From Penium margaritaceum (Eukaryota > Streptophyta > Zygnematophyceae > Desmidiales > Peniaceae): a stretch of 64,000 nucleotides of DNA. Shown in pieces: positions 49,276-63,000 of this stretch; positions within the stretch are counted from its first letter, which is position 1, and the number at the start of each line of letters is the position of its first letter. A program made the translations under genes and the position numbers. The stretch covers positions 191,260 to 255,259 of the forward strand of contig SZWC01000546.1 of NCBI GenBank assembly GCA_023375785.1, read 5' to 3'. Under the pieces are notes generated by a model. That model had not been told where the DNA came from. It made no database searches and saw only the letters and a list, made by a program, of their open reading frames with translations.

Positions 49276-51240
49276 CCATGTCAACCTCACCCCCAAGGTC
49301 ATTGCCAAAGTGGCGCAGGTGCACACGGCACGCAGCAGCATACAGCGGGCAGCTCATGTCAGCAGTCCAGCGGGCTTGCAGGCGCTGCATAGCATGCTTC
49401 ACAGGCGCAGCAGAAACCTTTGCTGGCTTGCGCCCGCGGGGGCGCGACAGTGCAGCAAGATCACTCATGCAATCAAGCAATCTTTCATATATCTCACCCG
49501 TTGTCCCTCCCGACGTGTCAGCAATGCGTAGCACGGTTACCAACGGCATAAAAAAATCTCTCGGCTGGCGAGCCTGTAGCCAAAACACGCGGCGGTGCAC
49601 AAGACATCTCACAGCCTTCTTGCATGCCTTGAACATCCCATCCCGCTGATTGCCCATGGCCGTCCAGGACTCATGGTTGACCAGCTTCAGCAGAATTGGA
49701 CGCATGTCTAGCAGGCGCTGCAACATGGAGTGCGCAGATGCAAAACGCGTGTCACATTTGGCGTGCAAGACCCGCCCACCCGACTGTTGCTTCAACCAGG
49801 TTGGTGGCATGTCGTTGTTGCGAAACAATTTGACAACCTTCTCAGCCTTGGACAAGATTGCCGACCCCTACTCTGTCTTGCCAATGTCCTTCATGACAAG
49901 GTCACAGTTGTGTGCACAACAACCTTGCCACAGGACTTTTGGATACTTCCCTGCCAGGTCTTGGAATGCGCATTTGTTGACTGCTGTGTTGTCGAAACAA
50001 CGGACACCACGTGCTTGACACCGACGGCCTTGACCGCCTCCTCAATCATGGCCCCCATGTGGGATGCATTGCGGGTCTTCCCATTAGCATCATGTGAAAA
50101 CACGCGACAGGCACCCTTAGCCTTTACAGCCATCGCATTGTAAATTGGACGCTGCTGTTGATCCGCCCACTCGTCCACGGCAACTGTGACGCCACAAATG
50201 GGCCAGGCTTGCTTCAGCGACGTATCCTTGACCTCTAATTTCTTGTCCAATGCTGGTAGTATGTCACTCACGACAGTGCCTTGGCTTGGAAGGCTAAATG
50301 AGCTGTTGGTGCTTCGGCCTATGCGCACCACGTCATTCAGCAGCGGCTCACGTGAGAAGCTGATTGGGTATGCAGCACAGGCCATGAGCTTGATTACTGC
50401 CATCTGGCAACTCTTGTTCCCGGCTGCCTCACAATGAGGCCTCACGGACGTTTGAACCATACCAGCCATCCGGTTAACATCCACCAGCCGAACTGTCTGC
50501 GGCTACTGCTGGTACAACTACAGCTGCTGCAGGTACGCCGGCGGCTGTTGCAGGTATAACTGTGGCTGCTGCTGGTACACCTACTGCTACTGGTGCAGCA
50601 GCTGCTGCTGCTGCTGCTCCTGCCCACGAAGGTCTGCTGCTCTGAGGAGTGCTACGTCTTGCTGCCGCCTTATCTGTTGGTCAATGGAGCTCATGCCAGC
50701 AGACTCCATGCCAGGACCGGCACTGGTTGCATCACCTTCATCATCTCCACTTGGTAGGCCAGCTCGGCGCTGAGTCTCTTGTCGCTGCAAGCTCTCCGCC
50801 AAGTTAACCCATTTCACAGGCTTGCTGCTTGTACCCCATGAATCCCCGAGGCCGTTGTACAGATGGGGCCAAGCAGGTTTCCAGTCGGCTGCTGGACGAG
50901 GGGCCCTCTCAAGGCCAAGAACGTCTTTGGCGTGAGGCGGTGGGAACGGGCACGTGGCCATGTTGCCGTTTGGGATACCGAAATGCCCGCGGATGCGGTC
51001 GCAAGTGTCGCTTGACATAACACCGCATGAGCCACAAAAGAACCCAGGTTTCCTTGAGGCCGTAGGCACTGGCCGACAGTGACACGAGAGGGCCAGCATT
51101 AGATGATCTCCATGGAGACGCCCGGCAGGAGGGGGGTTGAAGTCCGCATGGTTCAGACGGTACGCAGAGGCAACAGAGGTTGAAGATGGAAGGGATGACG
51201 ATTCCATCACAGATGGTGCAGTCTGGCGCCGAGGTGCCAT
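49232..51240 (-). pseudogene. hAT-type (DUF659) transposase pseudogene
   Basis: The minus-strand frame starts at ATG 51240. Residues about 69-97 form a BED-like zinc finger (FFCGSC, RGHFG, then a Cys). A Gln-rich linker follows (50630-50490) with four TAG stops. The DUF659-like core covers about 50484-49920, with VTVAVDEWADQQQRPIYNAMAV and the AVGVKHVVSVVS strand. A one-base frameshift near 49910 then separates it from CAHNCDLVMKDIGK and a TAG near 49870. The last part (49855-49232) includes RNNDMPPTWLKQQ and TRFASAHSMLQRLL, typical of hAT proteins. The C-terminal dimerisation domain is missing. The frame converges on, and overlaps by about 44 bp, the end of the integrase-type frame. No terminal inverted repeats were found. 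Confidence 0.85.
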
Positions 51241-51432
51241 GGATGCACCTCGTTCCTACAATCGCAATGCTCTATTTGCGTATGAGTGACGCGGAACGAC
51301 TAGTAGTACTTCATAGCGTTGTTACGACGCGGATCGAGCGTCAACCACCCGAGCGGTGGGTGGTTGCAAGGGCCCCTGCCCCTGCCCCTGCCTCCTGCCA
51401 GGCCTCATCGGCCTCGCTCGAGGCATAGGACC
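51241..51432. other. Flank of hAT relic up to the gap
   Basis: No gene seen. It contains a short run of CCCCTG hexamers (51370-51395). It could hold the 5' end of the hAT element, but the expected terminal repeat is not visible before the gap. Confidence 0.6.
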
Positions 51433-51979
51433 NNNNNNNNNNNNNNNNNNNNNNNNNNNNNNNNNNNNNNNNNNNNNNNNNNNNNNNNNNNNNNNNNNNN
51501 NNNNNNNNNNNNNNNNNNNNNNNNNNNNNNNNNNNNNNNNNNNNNNNNNNNNNNNNNNNNNNNNNNNNNNNNNNNNNNNNNNNNNNNNNNNNNNNNNNNN
51601 NNNNNNNNNNNNNNNNNNNNNNNNNNNNNNNNNNNNNNNNNNNNNNNNNNNNNNNNNNNNNNNNNNNNNNNNNNNNNNNNNNNNNNNNNNNNNNNNNNNN
51701 NNNNNNNNNNNNNNNNNNNNNNNNNNNNNNNNNNNNNNNNNNNNNNNNNNNNNNNNNNNNNNNNNNNNNNNNNNNNNNNNNNNNNNNNNNNNNNNNNNNN
51801 NNNNNNNNNNNNNNNNNNNNNNNNNNNNNNNNNNNNNNNNNNNNNNNNNNNNNNNNNNNNNNNNNNNNNNNNNNNNNNNNNNNNNNNNNNNNNNNNNNNN
51901 NNNNNNNNNNNNNNNNNNNNNNNNNNNNNNNNNNNNNNNNNNNNNNNNNNNNNNNNNNNNNNNNNNNNNNNNNNNNNNN
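51433..51979. other. Assembly gap, 547 N
   Basis: Unsequenced. Open frames across it are meaningless. Confidence 0.99.
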
Positions 51980-52163
51980 GGGGGGGGGGGCACCTCGGTG
52001 GGCTTCCGCGTGGCAGGGCTGGTCGGTGGGCTGGGGCCAGCTCACGCGTCCCAGGACCCCACCTCGCGTTTTTTGGCGAACGCGAACGCGGTCCACATCA
52101 AGGCCCCCTCGATGTAGACCGGCCACAGTGACAGGGTCACCTCGGAACCCCGGGTCAACACTG
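51980..52163. other. GC-rich fragment of unknown origin
   Basis: It begins with eleven G directly after the gap and is far more GC-rich than its surroundings. The minus strand reads a short hydrophobic stretch (LSLWPVYIEGALMWTAFAF) that could be part of a membrane protein, but only about 45 codons are present. The satellite resumes at AGGTAGAATACTGG. Either a remnant of another insertion or a misjoined contig end. Confidence 0.5.
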
Positions 52164-55100
52164 AGGTAGAATACTGGTGGTTTGGTGTGGCTATTGTGCG
52201 CAATGCCTTGACAAAGTTGGCATGTGCCACTGACCATGACCATATAGTTTACAAGTGACTTTAACTTCTACGAATCGAAACACGAGTCAGCCACGATCAG
52301 AGTGCGCAATCACAGTACACATCTATTATGCATGACCTTGCAGGTATAAACAAGTTACAAAACCGGTGGCTTGTCATGGCTATTGTGCGCAATGCCTTGA
52401 CAGAGTTGGCATGTGCCACTGACCATGACCACAAAGTTTACCAAGTGAATTTAACTTCTACGAATCGTAACACGAGTCAGGCACGGTCTGAGTGTCCAAT
52501 CAAAGTGAACATCTAATCTGCATGACCTTGCAATTATAAACAAGGTAAAAAACTGGTGGCTTGGCACGGCTATGGTGCGCAATGCATTGACAAAGTTGGC
52601 ATGTGACACTGACCATGACCACAAAGTTTACCAAGTACATTCAACGGCTACGAATTATAACACGAGTCAGCCATGGTCAGAGTGTCCAATCACAGTGCAT
52701 ATATACTGGGCATAACCTTGCAGGTGTAAACAAGGTAGAATACTGGTGGCTCGGTGTGGCTATTGTGCGCAATTCCTTGACAAAGTTGGCATGTGCCACT
52801 GACCATGGCCACAAATGTATCCAAGTGACTTTTACTTCTATTGATCATATCACGATTCAGCCACGGTCAGAGTGTCCAATCACAGTGCAAATGTACTAGG
52901 CATGATCTTGCAGGTGCAAATAATGTAGAATACTAGTGAATCGGTGTGGCTATTGTGCGCAATGCCTTGACAAAGTTGGCATGTGCCACTGACCATGACC
53001 ACAAAGTGTACCAAGTGACTTTAACTTCTTCGAATCGTAATACGATTCAGCCACGGTCAGAGTGCCCAATCACAGTGCACATATAACATGCATGACCTTG
53101 CAGGCATAAAAAAGTTAAAAAACCGGTGGCTTTGCACTGCTATTGTGCACAATGCCTTGACAAAGTTGGCATGTGCCACTGACCATGACCAGAAAGTTTA
53201 CCAATTACGTTCAACGGCTATGAACCATAACACGAGTCAGCCACAATCAGAGTGTCCAATCTCAGTGCAGATATACTGGGCATGACATAACAGGTATAAA
53301 CAAGGTAAAATACTGGTGGCTCGGTGTGGCTATTGTGCGCAATGCCTTTGCAAAGTTGGCATGTGCCACTGACCATGACCACAAATGTATCCAAGTGACT
53401 TTCACTTATGTTGATCATAACACGAGTCAACTACAGTCAGAGTGTCAAATCACAGTGCAGATGTACTAGGCTTGATCTGGCAGGTGCAAACAAGATAGAA
53501 TACTGGTGGCTCGGTGTGGCTATTGTGCGCAATGCCTTGACAAAGTTGGCATGTGCCACTGACCATGACTACAAAGTGTACCAAGTGACTTTAACTTCTA
53601 CGAACCATAACACAAGTCAGCCACGGTCAGAGTGCCCAATCAATGCGCACATCTAATATGCATGACCTTGCAGGTATAAACAAGGTAAAAAACGGGTGGC
53701 TTGGCACGGCTATTGTGTGCAATTCCTTGACAAAGTTGGCATGTGCCACTGACCATGACCACAAAGTTTACCAAAAACCTTAAACGACTATGAATCATAA
53801 CACGAGTCAACCAGTCAGAGTGTCCAATCACAGTGCATATATACTGGGCATGACCTTACAGAAGAAAAAAGTTAGAAAACTGGTGGCTCGGTGTGGCTAT
53901 TGTGTGTAATGCCCTGACAAAGTTGGCATGTGCCACTGACCATGACCACAAATGTATCCAAGTGACTTTCACTTCTATTGATCATACCACGAGTCAGGCA
54001 TGGTCAGAGTGTCCAATCACAGTACAGATGTACTATGCATGACCTTGCAGTTATAAACAAGGTAAAAACCCGGTGGCTTGGCACCGCTATTGTGCGCAAT
54101 GCCTTGACAAAGTTTGCATATGCCACTGACCATGACCACAAAGTTTACCAAGAACCATACAGAGCTATGAATCATAACACGAGTCTACCACGGTCAGAGT
54201 GTCCAATCACAGTGCATATATACTGGGCATGACCTTATATGTATGAGAAAGGTAGAAAACTGGTGGCTCGATGTGGCTATTGTGTGCAATGCCCTGACAA
54301 AGTTGGCATGTGCCACTGACCATGACCACAAATGTACCCGAGTGGCTTTTACTTCTATTGATCATAACACAAGTCAGCCACGGTCAGAGTGTCCAATCAC
54401 AGTGAATATGTACTAGGCATGATCTTGCAGGTGCAAAAAAGGTAGAATACTGGTGGCTCGGTGTGGCCATTGTGCGCAATGCCTTGACAAAGTTGGCTTG
54501 TGCCACTAACCATGACCTTAAATGTATTCAAGTGACTTGTACTTCTATTGATGAGAACACGAGTCAGCCGCGGTCAGAGTGTCCAATCAAAGTGCAGATG
54601 TAATAGGCATGATCTTGCAAGTGCAAACAAGGTAGAATACTGGTGGCTCGGCGTGGCTTTTTTGCGCAATGCCCTGATAAAGTTGGCATGTGCCACTCAC
54701 CATGGCCACAAAGTTTACCAAGTGACTTTAACTTCTACGAATTGTAACATGAGTCAGCCACGGTCAGAGTGCCCAATCACAGCGCACATCTAGTATGCAT
54801 GAACTTGCAGGAATAAATAATGTAAAAATCCGGTGGCTTGGCATGGCTATTGTGCGCAATGCCTTGAAAAAGTTTGCATTTGCCACTGACCATGACCACA
54901 AAGTTTACCAAGTACATTAAACGGTTATTAATCATAACACGAGTCGGCCACGGTCAGAGTGTCCAATGACAGTGCAGATATACTGTGCATGACCTTACAG
55001 GTATAAACAAGGTAGAATACGAGTGGTTCGGTGTGGCTATTTTGCACAATGCCTTGACAAAGTTGGCATGTACCACTGACCATGACCACAAATGTATCCA

Positions 55101-56499
55101 AGTGACTTTTCCATCTATTGATCATAACACGAGTCAGCCACTGTCAGAGTGTCCAAACACAATGCAGATGTAATAGGCATGATCTTGCAGGTTCAAACAA
55201 GGTAGAATACGGGTGGCTTGGTTTGGCTATTGTGCGCAATGCCTCGACAAAGTTGGCATGTGCCACTGAGCATGACCACAAAGTTTACCAGTGACTTTAA
55301 CTTCTACGAATCCTAACACGATTCAGCCACGGTCAGTGTGCCCAATCACAGTGCACATCTAATATGCATTACCTTGCAGGCATAAACAAGGTAAAAACCC
55401 GGTGGCTTGGCACGGCTATTGTGCACAATGCCTTGACAAAGTTGGCATGTGCCAGTGACCATGACCACAATGTTTACCAACTACCTTAAACGGCTATCAA
55501 TCATAACGCGAGCCAGCCACGGTCAGAGTGTCCAATCACAGTGCAGATATAATGGGTATGCCCTTGCAGGTATAAACAAGGTAGAATACTCGTGGCTCGG
55601 TGTGGCTACTGTGCGCAATGCCTTGACAAAATTGGCATGTGCCACTGACCATGACCATAAATGTTTCCAAGTGACTTTTACTTCTATTGATCATAACACG
55701 AGTCAGCCACGGTCGGAGTGTCCAATCATGGTGCACATGTGATAGGCATGATCTTGCAGGTACAAACAAGGTAGAATACTGCTGGCTCGGTGTGGCTATT
55801 GTGCGTAATGCTTTTACGAAGTTGGCATGTGCCACTGACCATGACCACAAAGTGTACCAAGTGTCTTTAACTTCTATGAATCGTAACACGGATCAGCCAC
55901 GGTCAGAGTGCCCAATCACAGTGCACACCTAATATGCATGACCTTGCAGGTATAAACAAGGTAAAAAACCGTCGGCTTGGCACGGCTAGTGTGCGCAATG
56001 CCTTGACAAAGTTTGCATGTTCCACTGACCATGACCACAAAGTTTACCAAGTGACTTTAACTTCTACGAATCATAACACGAGTCAGCCACGGTCAGAGTG
56101 TATACTCACAGTGCAGATGTACTATGCATGATCTGTCTGGTGCAAACAAGGTAGAATACTGGTGGCTCGGTGTGGCTATTGTGTGCAATGCCTTGACAAA
56201 GTGGGCATGTGCCACTGACCATGACCACAAATGTATCAAAGTGACTTTTACTTCTATTGATCATAACACGAGTCATCCACGGTCCGAGTGTCGAATCACA
56301 GTGCAGATGTACTAAGCATGATCTTGCAAGTAAAAACATGGTAGAATACTGGTGGCTCGGTGTGGCTGTTGTGCGCAATGCCTTGACAATGTTGGCATGT
56401 GCCGCTGACCATGACCACAAAGTTTACCAAGTGACATTAACTTATACGAATCGTAATACGAGTCAGCCACATTCAGAGTGCCCAATCACAGTGCACATC

Positions 56500-56600
56500 T
56501 AATATGCATGACCACAAAGTTTACCAAGTACATTAAGCAGGTATGTATCATAGCACGAGTCAGGCACGGTCAGAGTGTCCAATCACAGTGCAGAAATACT
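56500..56600 (+). repeat. Half-length satellite monomer (internal deletion)
   Basis: Here GCATGACC runs straight into ACAAAGTTTACC, removing about 100 bp. Two CATGACC copies occur in each full monomer at these points, so the deletion joined short direct repeats. Confidence 0.85.
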
Positions 56601-59600
56601 GCGCATGACCTTGCAGGCATAAACAAGGTAGAATACTGGTGGCTTGGTGTGGCTATTGTGCGCAATGCCGTGACAGTGTTGGCATGTGCCACTGACCATG
56701 ACCACCCATTTATCCAAGTTACTTTTCCTTCTATTGATCATGACACGAGTCAGCCACGGTCAGAGTGTCCAATCACAGTGCAGATGTACTAGGCCGGATC
56801 TTGCATGTACAAACAAGGTAGAATACTAATGGCTTGGTTTGGCTATTTTGGGCAATGCCTTGAGAAAGTTGGCATGTGCCACTGACCATGACCACAAATG
56901 TATCCAAGTGACTTTTACTTCTATTGATCATAACACGAGTCAGCCACGGTCAGAGTGTCCAATCATAGTGCAGATGTACTAGGCATGATCTTGCAGGTGC
57001 AAACGAGGTAGAATACTGGTGGCTCCATGTGGCTATTGTGCGCAATGCCTTGACAAAGTTGGCATGTGCCACTGATCATTACCACAAAGTTTACTAAGTA
57101 ACTTTAACTTCTACGAATCACAACAAGAGTCATCCACGGTCAGAGTGCCCAATCAAAGCGTACTTCTAATATGCATGACATTGCAGGTATAAACAAGGTA
57201 AAAAACCGGTGGCCTGGCACGGCTATTGTGCGAAATGCCTTGACAAAGTTGGCATGTGCCACTGACCATGACGACAAAGTTTACCAAGTACATTAAATGG
57301 CTATGAATCACAACATCAGTCAACCACGGTCAGAGTGTCTAATCATAGTGCAGATATATTGGGCGTGACCTTGCACGTAAAAACAAGGTAGAATACTGGT
57401 GGCTCAATGTGGCTATTGTGCGCAATTCCCTGACAACGTTGGCATGTTCCACTGACCATGACCACACATTTATTCAAGTGACTTTTACTTCTATTGATCA
57501 TGACACGAGTCAGCCACGGTCAGAGTGTCCAATCACAGTGCAGATGTACTAGGCATGATTTTGCAGGTACAAACAAGGTAGAATACTAATGGCTCGGTGT
57601 GGCTATTTTTCGCAATGCCTTGACAAAGTTGCCATGTGCCACTGACCATGACCACAAATGTATCCAAGTGACTTTTACTTCTATTGATCATAACACGAGT
57701 CAGCCACGGTCAGAGTGTCCAATTACAGTGCGGATGTACAACGCATGATTCTGCAGGTGCAAACAAGGTAGAATACTGGTTTCTAGTTTGGCTATTGTGC
57801 GCAATGCCTTGACAAAGTTGGCATGTGCCACTGACTGTGGCCACAAATGCATCCAAGTGACTTTTACTTCTATTGATCATAACACAAGTCAGCCGCGGTC
57901 AGAGTGTCCAATCATAGTGCACATGTACTAGGCATGATCTTGCAGGTTCAGAAAAGGAAAAATACTGGTGGCTCGGTGTGGCTTTTTGTGCGCAATGCCT
58001 TCACAAAGTTGGCATGTGCCACTGACCATTACCACAAAGTTTACCATGTGACTTCAACTTCTACGAATCGTAACACAAGTCAGCCACGGTCAGAGTGCCC
58101 AATCACAGCGCACATGTTATATGCACGACCTTGCAGGTATAAACAATGTAAAAAGCCTGTGGCTTGGCATGGCTATTGTGCGCAATTCCTTGACAAAGTT
58201 GGTATGTGCCACTTCCATGACCACAAAGTTTACCAAGTACCTTTAACTGCTATGAATCATACCACGAGTCAGCCACTGTCAGAGTGTCCAATCACAGTGC
58301 ATATATACTGGGCATGACCTTATAGGTATAAGCAAGGTAAAATACTGGTGGCTCGGTGTGGCTATTGTGCGCAATGCCTTGACAAAGTTGGCATGTGCCA
58401 CTGACCATGACCGCAAATGTATCCAAGTGACTTTTACTTCTATTTATCATAACATGAGTCAGCCACGGTCAGAGTGTCCAATCATAGTGCAGATATACTA
58501 GGCATGATCTTGCAGGTGCAAACAAGGTAGAATACTGGCAGCTCCATGTGGCTATTGTGCACAATGCCTTGACAAAGTTGGCATGTGCCACTGATCATGA
58601 CCACAAAGTTTACCAAGTGACTTTAACTTCTACAAATCACAACACGAGCCAGCCACGGTCAGAGTACCCAATCAAAGCGTACATCTAATATGCATGACAT
58701 TGCAAGTATAAACAATGTAAAAAACCAGTAGCTTGGCACGACTATTGTGCGCAATGCCTTGACAAAGTTGGCATTTGCCACTGACCATGACCACAAAGTT
58801 GACCAAGTTCATTAAACGGCTGTGAATCATAACATGAGTCAGCCACGGTCAGAGTGTCCTATCACAGTGCAGATATACTGGGCATAACCTTGCATGTATA
58901 AATAAGGTGCAATACTGGTGGCTCGGTGTGGCTATTGTGCGCAATTCCTTGACAAAGTTGGCATGTGCCACTGACCATTACCACAACTGTATCCAAGTGA
59001 CTTTTACTTCTATTGATCATAACACGAGTCAGCCACGGTCAGAGTGTCCAATCACAGTGCAGATGTACTAGGCATGACCTTGCAGGTGCAAACAAGGTAG
59101 AATACTGGTGGCTCGGTGTGGCTATTGTGCGCAATGCCTTGACAAAGTTGGCATGTGCCACTGACCATGACCACAAAGTTTACCAAGTGACATTAACTTC
59201 TACGAATCGTAATACGAGTCAGCCACGGTCAGAGTGCCCAATCACAGTGCACATCTCATATGCATGACCTTGCATATATAAACAAGTTAAAAAACCGGTG
59301 GCTTGGCACGGCTATTGTGCGCAATGTCTTGACAAAGTTGGCATGTTCCACTGACCATGACGACAAAGTTTACCACGTACCTTAAACGGCTATGAATCAT
59401 TACACGAGTCAGCTACGGTCAGAGTGCCCAATCACAGTGCATATATAATGGGCATGACCTAACATGTATAATCAAGGTAAAATACTGGTAGCTCGGTGTG
59501 GCTATTGTGCGCAATGCCTTGACAAAGTTGGCATGTGCCACTGACCATGACCAAAAATGTATCCAAGTGACTTTTACTTCTATTGATCATAACACGATCA

Positions 59601-59984
59601 ACCAGGGTCAGAGTGTCCAATCACAGTGCACATGTACTAGGCTCGATCTTACAGGTTCAAACAAGGTAGAATACTGGTGGCTCGGTGTTACTATTGTGCG
59701 CAATGCCTTTACAAAGTTGGCACGTGCCACTGACCATGACCACAACGTTTACCAAGTGACTTTAACTTCTACGAATCATAACACGAGTCAGCCACGGTCA
59801 GAGTGCCCAATCAAAGCGCACATCTAGTATGCATGACATTGCAGGTATAAACAAGGTAAAACGCCGGTGGCTTGGCACGGCTATAGTGCACAATTCCTTG
59901 ACAAAGTAGGCATGTGCCACTGACCATGACCACAAAGTTTACCAGGTACATTAAACGGCTATGATTTATAACACGAGTCAGCCA

Positions 59985-60032
59985 CAGTTAGAGTGTCCAA
60001 TCACAGTGCAGTTAGAGTGTCCAATCACAGTG
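59985..60032 (+). repeat. 24-bp tandem duplication at the array edge
   Basis: The 24-bp segment starting CAGTTAGAGTGTCCAATCAC occurs twice in a row, in the last satellite monomer only, immediately beside the junction with the minisatellite. Confidence 0.95.
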
Positions 60033-60035
60033 CAG

Positions 60036-63000
60036 ATATACTTAAACCACACTTATACACACTTACATGCACTTACACGCACTTACACGCACTTACACGC
60101 ACTTATACGCACTTACATGCACTTACAGGCACCTACACGTACCTAAACGCACTTACACGCACTTACATGCACTTACACACACTTACACGTACTTGCAGAT
60201 AATTACATGCACTAACACGCACTTACACGCACTTGTACGTACTTACTCGCACTTACACACACTTACACGCACTTACACGCACTTACACGAACTTACACGC
60301 ACTTACGCGAACTTACACAAAACTACATACACTTAAACTGTACTTACACGCACGTACACGTACTTACACACACTTACACGTATTTACACAGTCTTAAACT
60401 GCACTTACATGCTCTTACACACACTTACACGTACTTACATGCACTTTCATGCACTTACACACACTTACACGAACTTACACATACGTATACGTACTTACAC
60501 GCACTTACACATACTAACACGTACTTACACATACTTACATGCACTTACATGCACTTACACATACTTACACGCACTTACTTGCACTTACACGCACTTACAC
60601 CCACTTACACGCACTTACACACACTTACACACACTTACATGTGCTTACATGCACTTACACGTACTTATACGCACTTACTTGCACTTACACGCACTTACAC
60701 CCACTTACACGCACTTACACACACTTACACACACTTACATGTGCTTACATGCACTTACTTGCACTGACACGGTCTTACACGTACTTACACATACGTACAC
60801 ACACTTACATGCACTTACACACACTTACACTTACTTACACACACTTACACGTACTTGTACAAACTTAAACTGCACTTACACGCACTTACACACACTTATA
60901 CGCACTTACAGGCACTTGCACACACTTATACGCATTTATATGCACTTACACGCACTTACACACACTTACACACACTTATACACACTTACACACACTTACA
61001 CACACTTACACGCACTTACACGAACTTACACGAAATTATATCCACTTAAAGTGCACTTACACGTACTTACATGCACTTACACGTTCTTACACATTCTTAC
61101 ACGCACTTACACGTACTTAGAAGCACTTACACAAACTTAAACTGCACTTACACGCAGTTACACACACTTACACGCACTTACACACACTTTTAGTACTTAC
61201 ACACACTTACACGCACTTACACAACTTACACGTACTTACACGCACTTACACTCACTTACACGAACTGAAACCGTACTTACACGCACTTACATGCACTTAC
61301 ACACTCTTACACGCACTCACACGCACTAACACACACTTACACGCACTTATACACACTTACACGCACTTTCATGCACTTACACATACTTACACGTACTTAC
61401 ACGCACTTACTCGCACTTACACGCACTTACACGTACTAACATGCACTTACACACACTTACACAAACTTACATTCACTTACACAAACTTACACGTACTTAC
61501 ACGCACTTACACACACTTACATGTACTTACACACACTTACACACACTTACATGCACTTACACATACTTACACGCACTTACACGCACTTACACGCACTTAC
61601 ATACACTTACACGCACTTACACGCATTTACACGTACTTACATGCACTTACATGCACTTACATGCACTTAAACGCACTTACTTGCACTTACACGTACTTAC
61701 ACATACTTACACGCACTTACACGCACTTACACATACTTACACACACTTACACACACGTACACACACTTACACGCACTTATACACACTTACACGTAATTAC
61801 ACGTACTCACAAGAACTTACACGTACTTACACAAACTTACACATACTTACACGCACTTACACACACTTACATGCACTTACACAGACTTTATTTCACTTAC
61901 ACGCACTTACACACACTTTCACGCACTTACATGCACTTACACAAACTTACACGCACTTACACGTACGTATACGCACTTATATGCATTTACATGTACTTAC
62001 ACGCACTTACATGCACTTACACGTACTTACATGTACTTATACGCTCTTACACGTTCTTACATGATCTTACACATGCTTACACATACTTACACGCACTTAC
62101 TCACATTGACACGCACTTACACAAACTTACACACACTTACACACACTTACACGTAATTACACATACTTACACACACTGACACGCACTTATACGCACTTTT
62201 TCACACTTATACGCACTTACACATACTTACCCATACTCATACGCACTCACACGCACTCACACGCATTTTCACGTACTTATATGTACTTACACACACTTAC
62301 ACACACACGCACATCTTGTGTTATGGTTGTTTGGCGACCATTTGTGACACAAACTTACACGCACTTACACACACTTACACGTTCTTATACGTATTTACAC
62401 GCACTTACACGCACTTACATGCACTTACACGTACTTATATGCACTTACACACACTTACACGCACTTACACGTACTTACACACACTTATACGCACTTACAT
62501 GCACTTATACACACTTAGACACACTTACACGCACTTACATGCACTTACATGCACTTACACGCACTGACGCAAACTTATACGCACTTACACGCTGTTACAT
62601 GCACTAAACGCACTTGCACGCACTTACACACACTTACACGCACTTACACGCACTTACACACACTTACACTTACCTACACGCACTTACACACACTTACACG
62701 CACTTCGACATCAATGTACGCACCTACATGCACTTACACGAACTTACTCATACTTAAACCACAAGTACACGCATATACATGCACTTACACGCACTTACAC
62801 GCACTTACACGCACTTACACGTACTTACACACACTTACATGCACTTACACACACTGATACATACTTACACGCACTTACACGCACTTACACGTACTTACAC
62901 ATACTTACGAGTACTCACACGTACTCACACGCACTCACATGCACTTTCACACACTTACACACACTTATATGCACTTATATGCACTTACACAAACTGACAT

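Larger units (their letters stand above)
52164..60035 (+). repeat. 190-bp satellite, block E, with ABC trimer higher-order structure
   Basis: About 41 monomers, nearly all exactly 190 bp. They share ACACGAGTCAGCCACGGTCA and GCGCAATGCCTTGACAAAGT but fall into three types. Type A has TCCAAGTGACTTTTACTTCT; type B has TTAACTTCTACGAATCGTAA; type C has CCTTAAACGGCTATGAATCA and is normally preceded by AAAACCGGTGGCTTGGCACG rather than the ACTGGTGGCTCGGTG form. Type order runs strictly ABC over long stretches (about 52630-53960 and 58230-60000), giving a 570-bp unit. In between, A or B is occasionally repeated or C skipped. Confidence 0.93.

Noticed and set aside
42000-51240. Nuclear code with UAG (and UAA) read as glutamine, suggested by TAG at expected Gln codons.
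   Set aside because: TGA occurs at expected Arg positions and one TAG at an expected Trp/Phe position (LRV*GS). Amino-acid-changing G-to-A differences accompany the TAGs in the 87-bp repeats. Decay at CG/CHG sites explains all of these. Not formally excluded, as no host gene is present.
51319-52243. Long frames across 51433-51979.
   Set aside because: They are open only because the gap is made of N.
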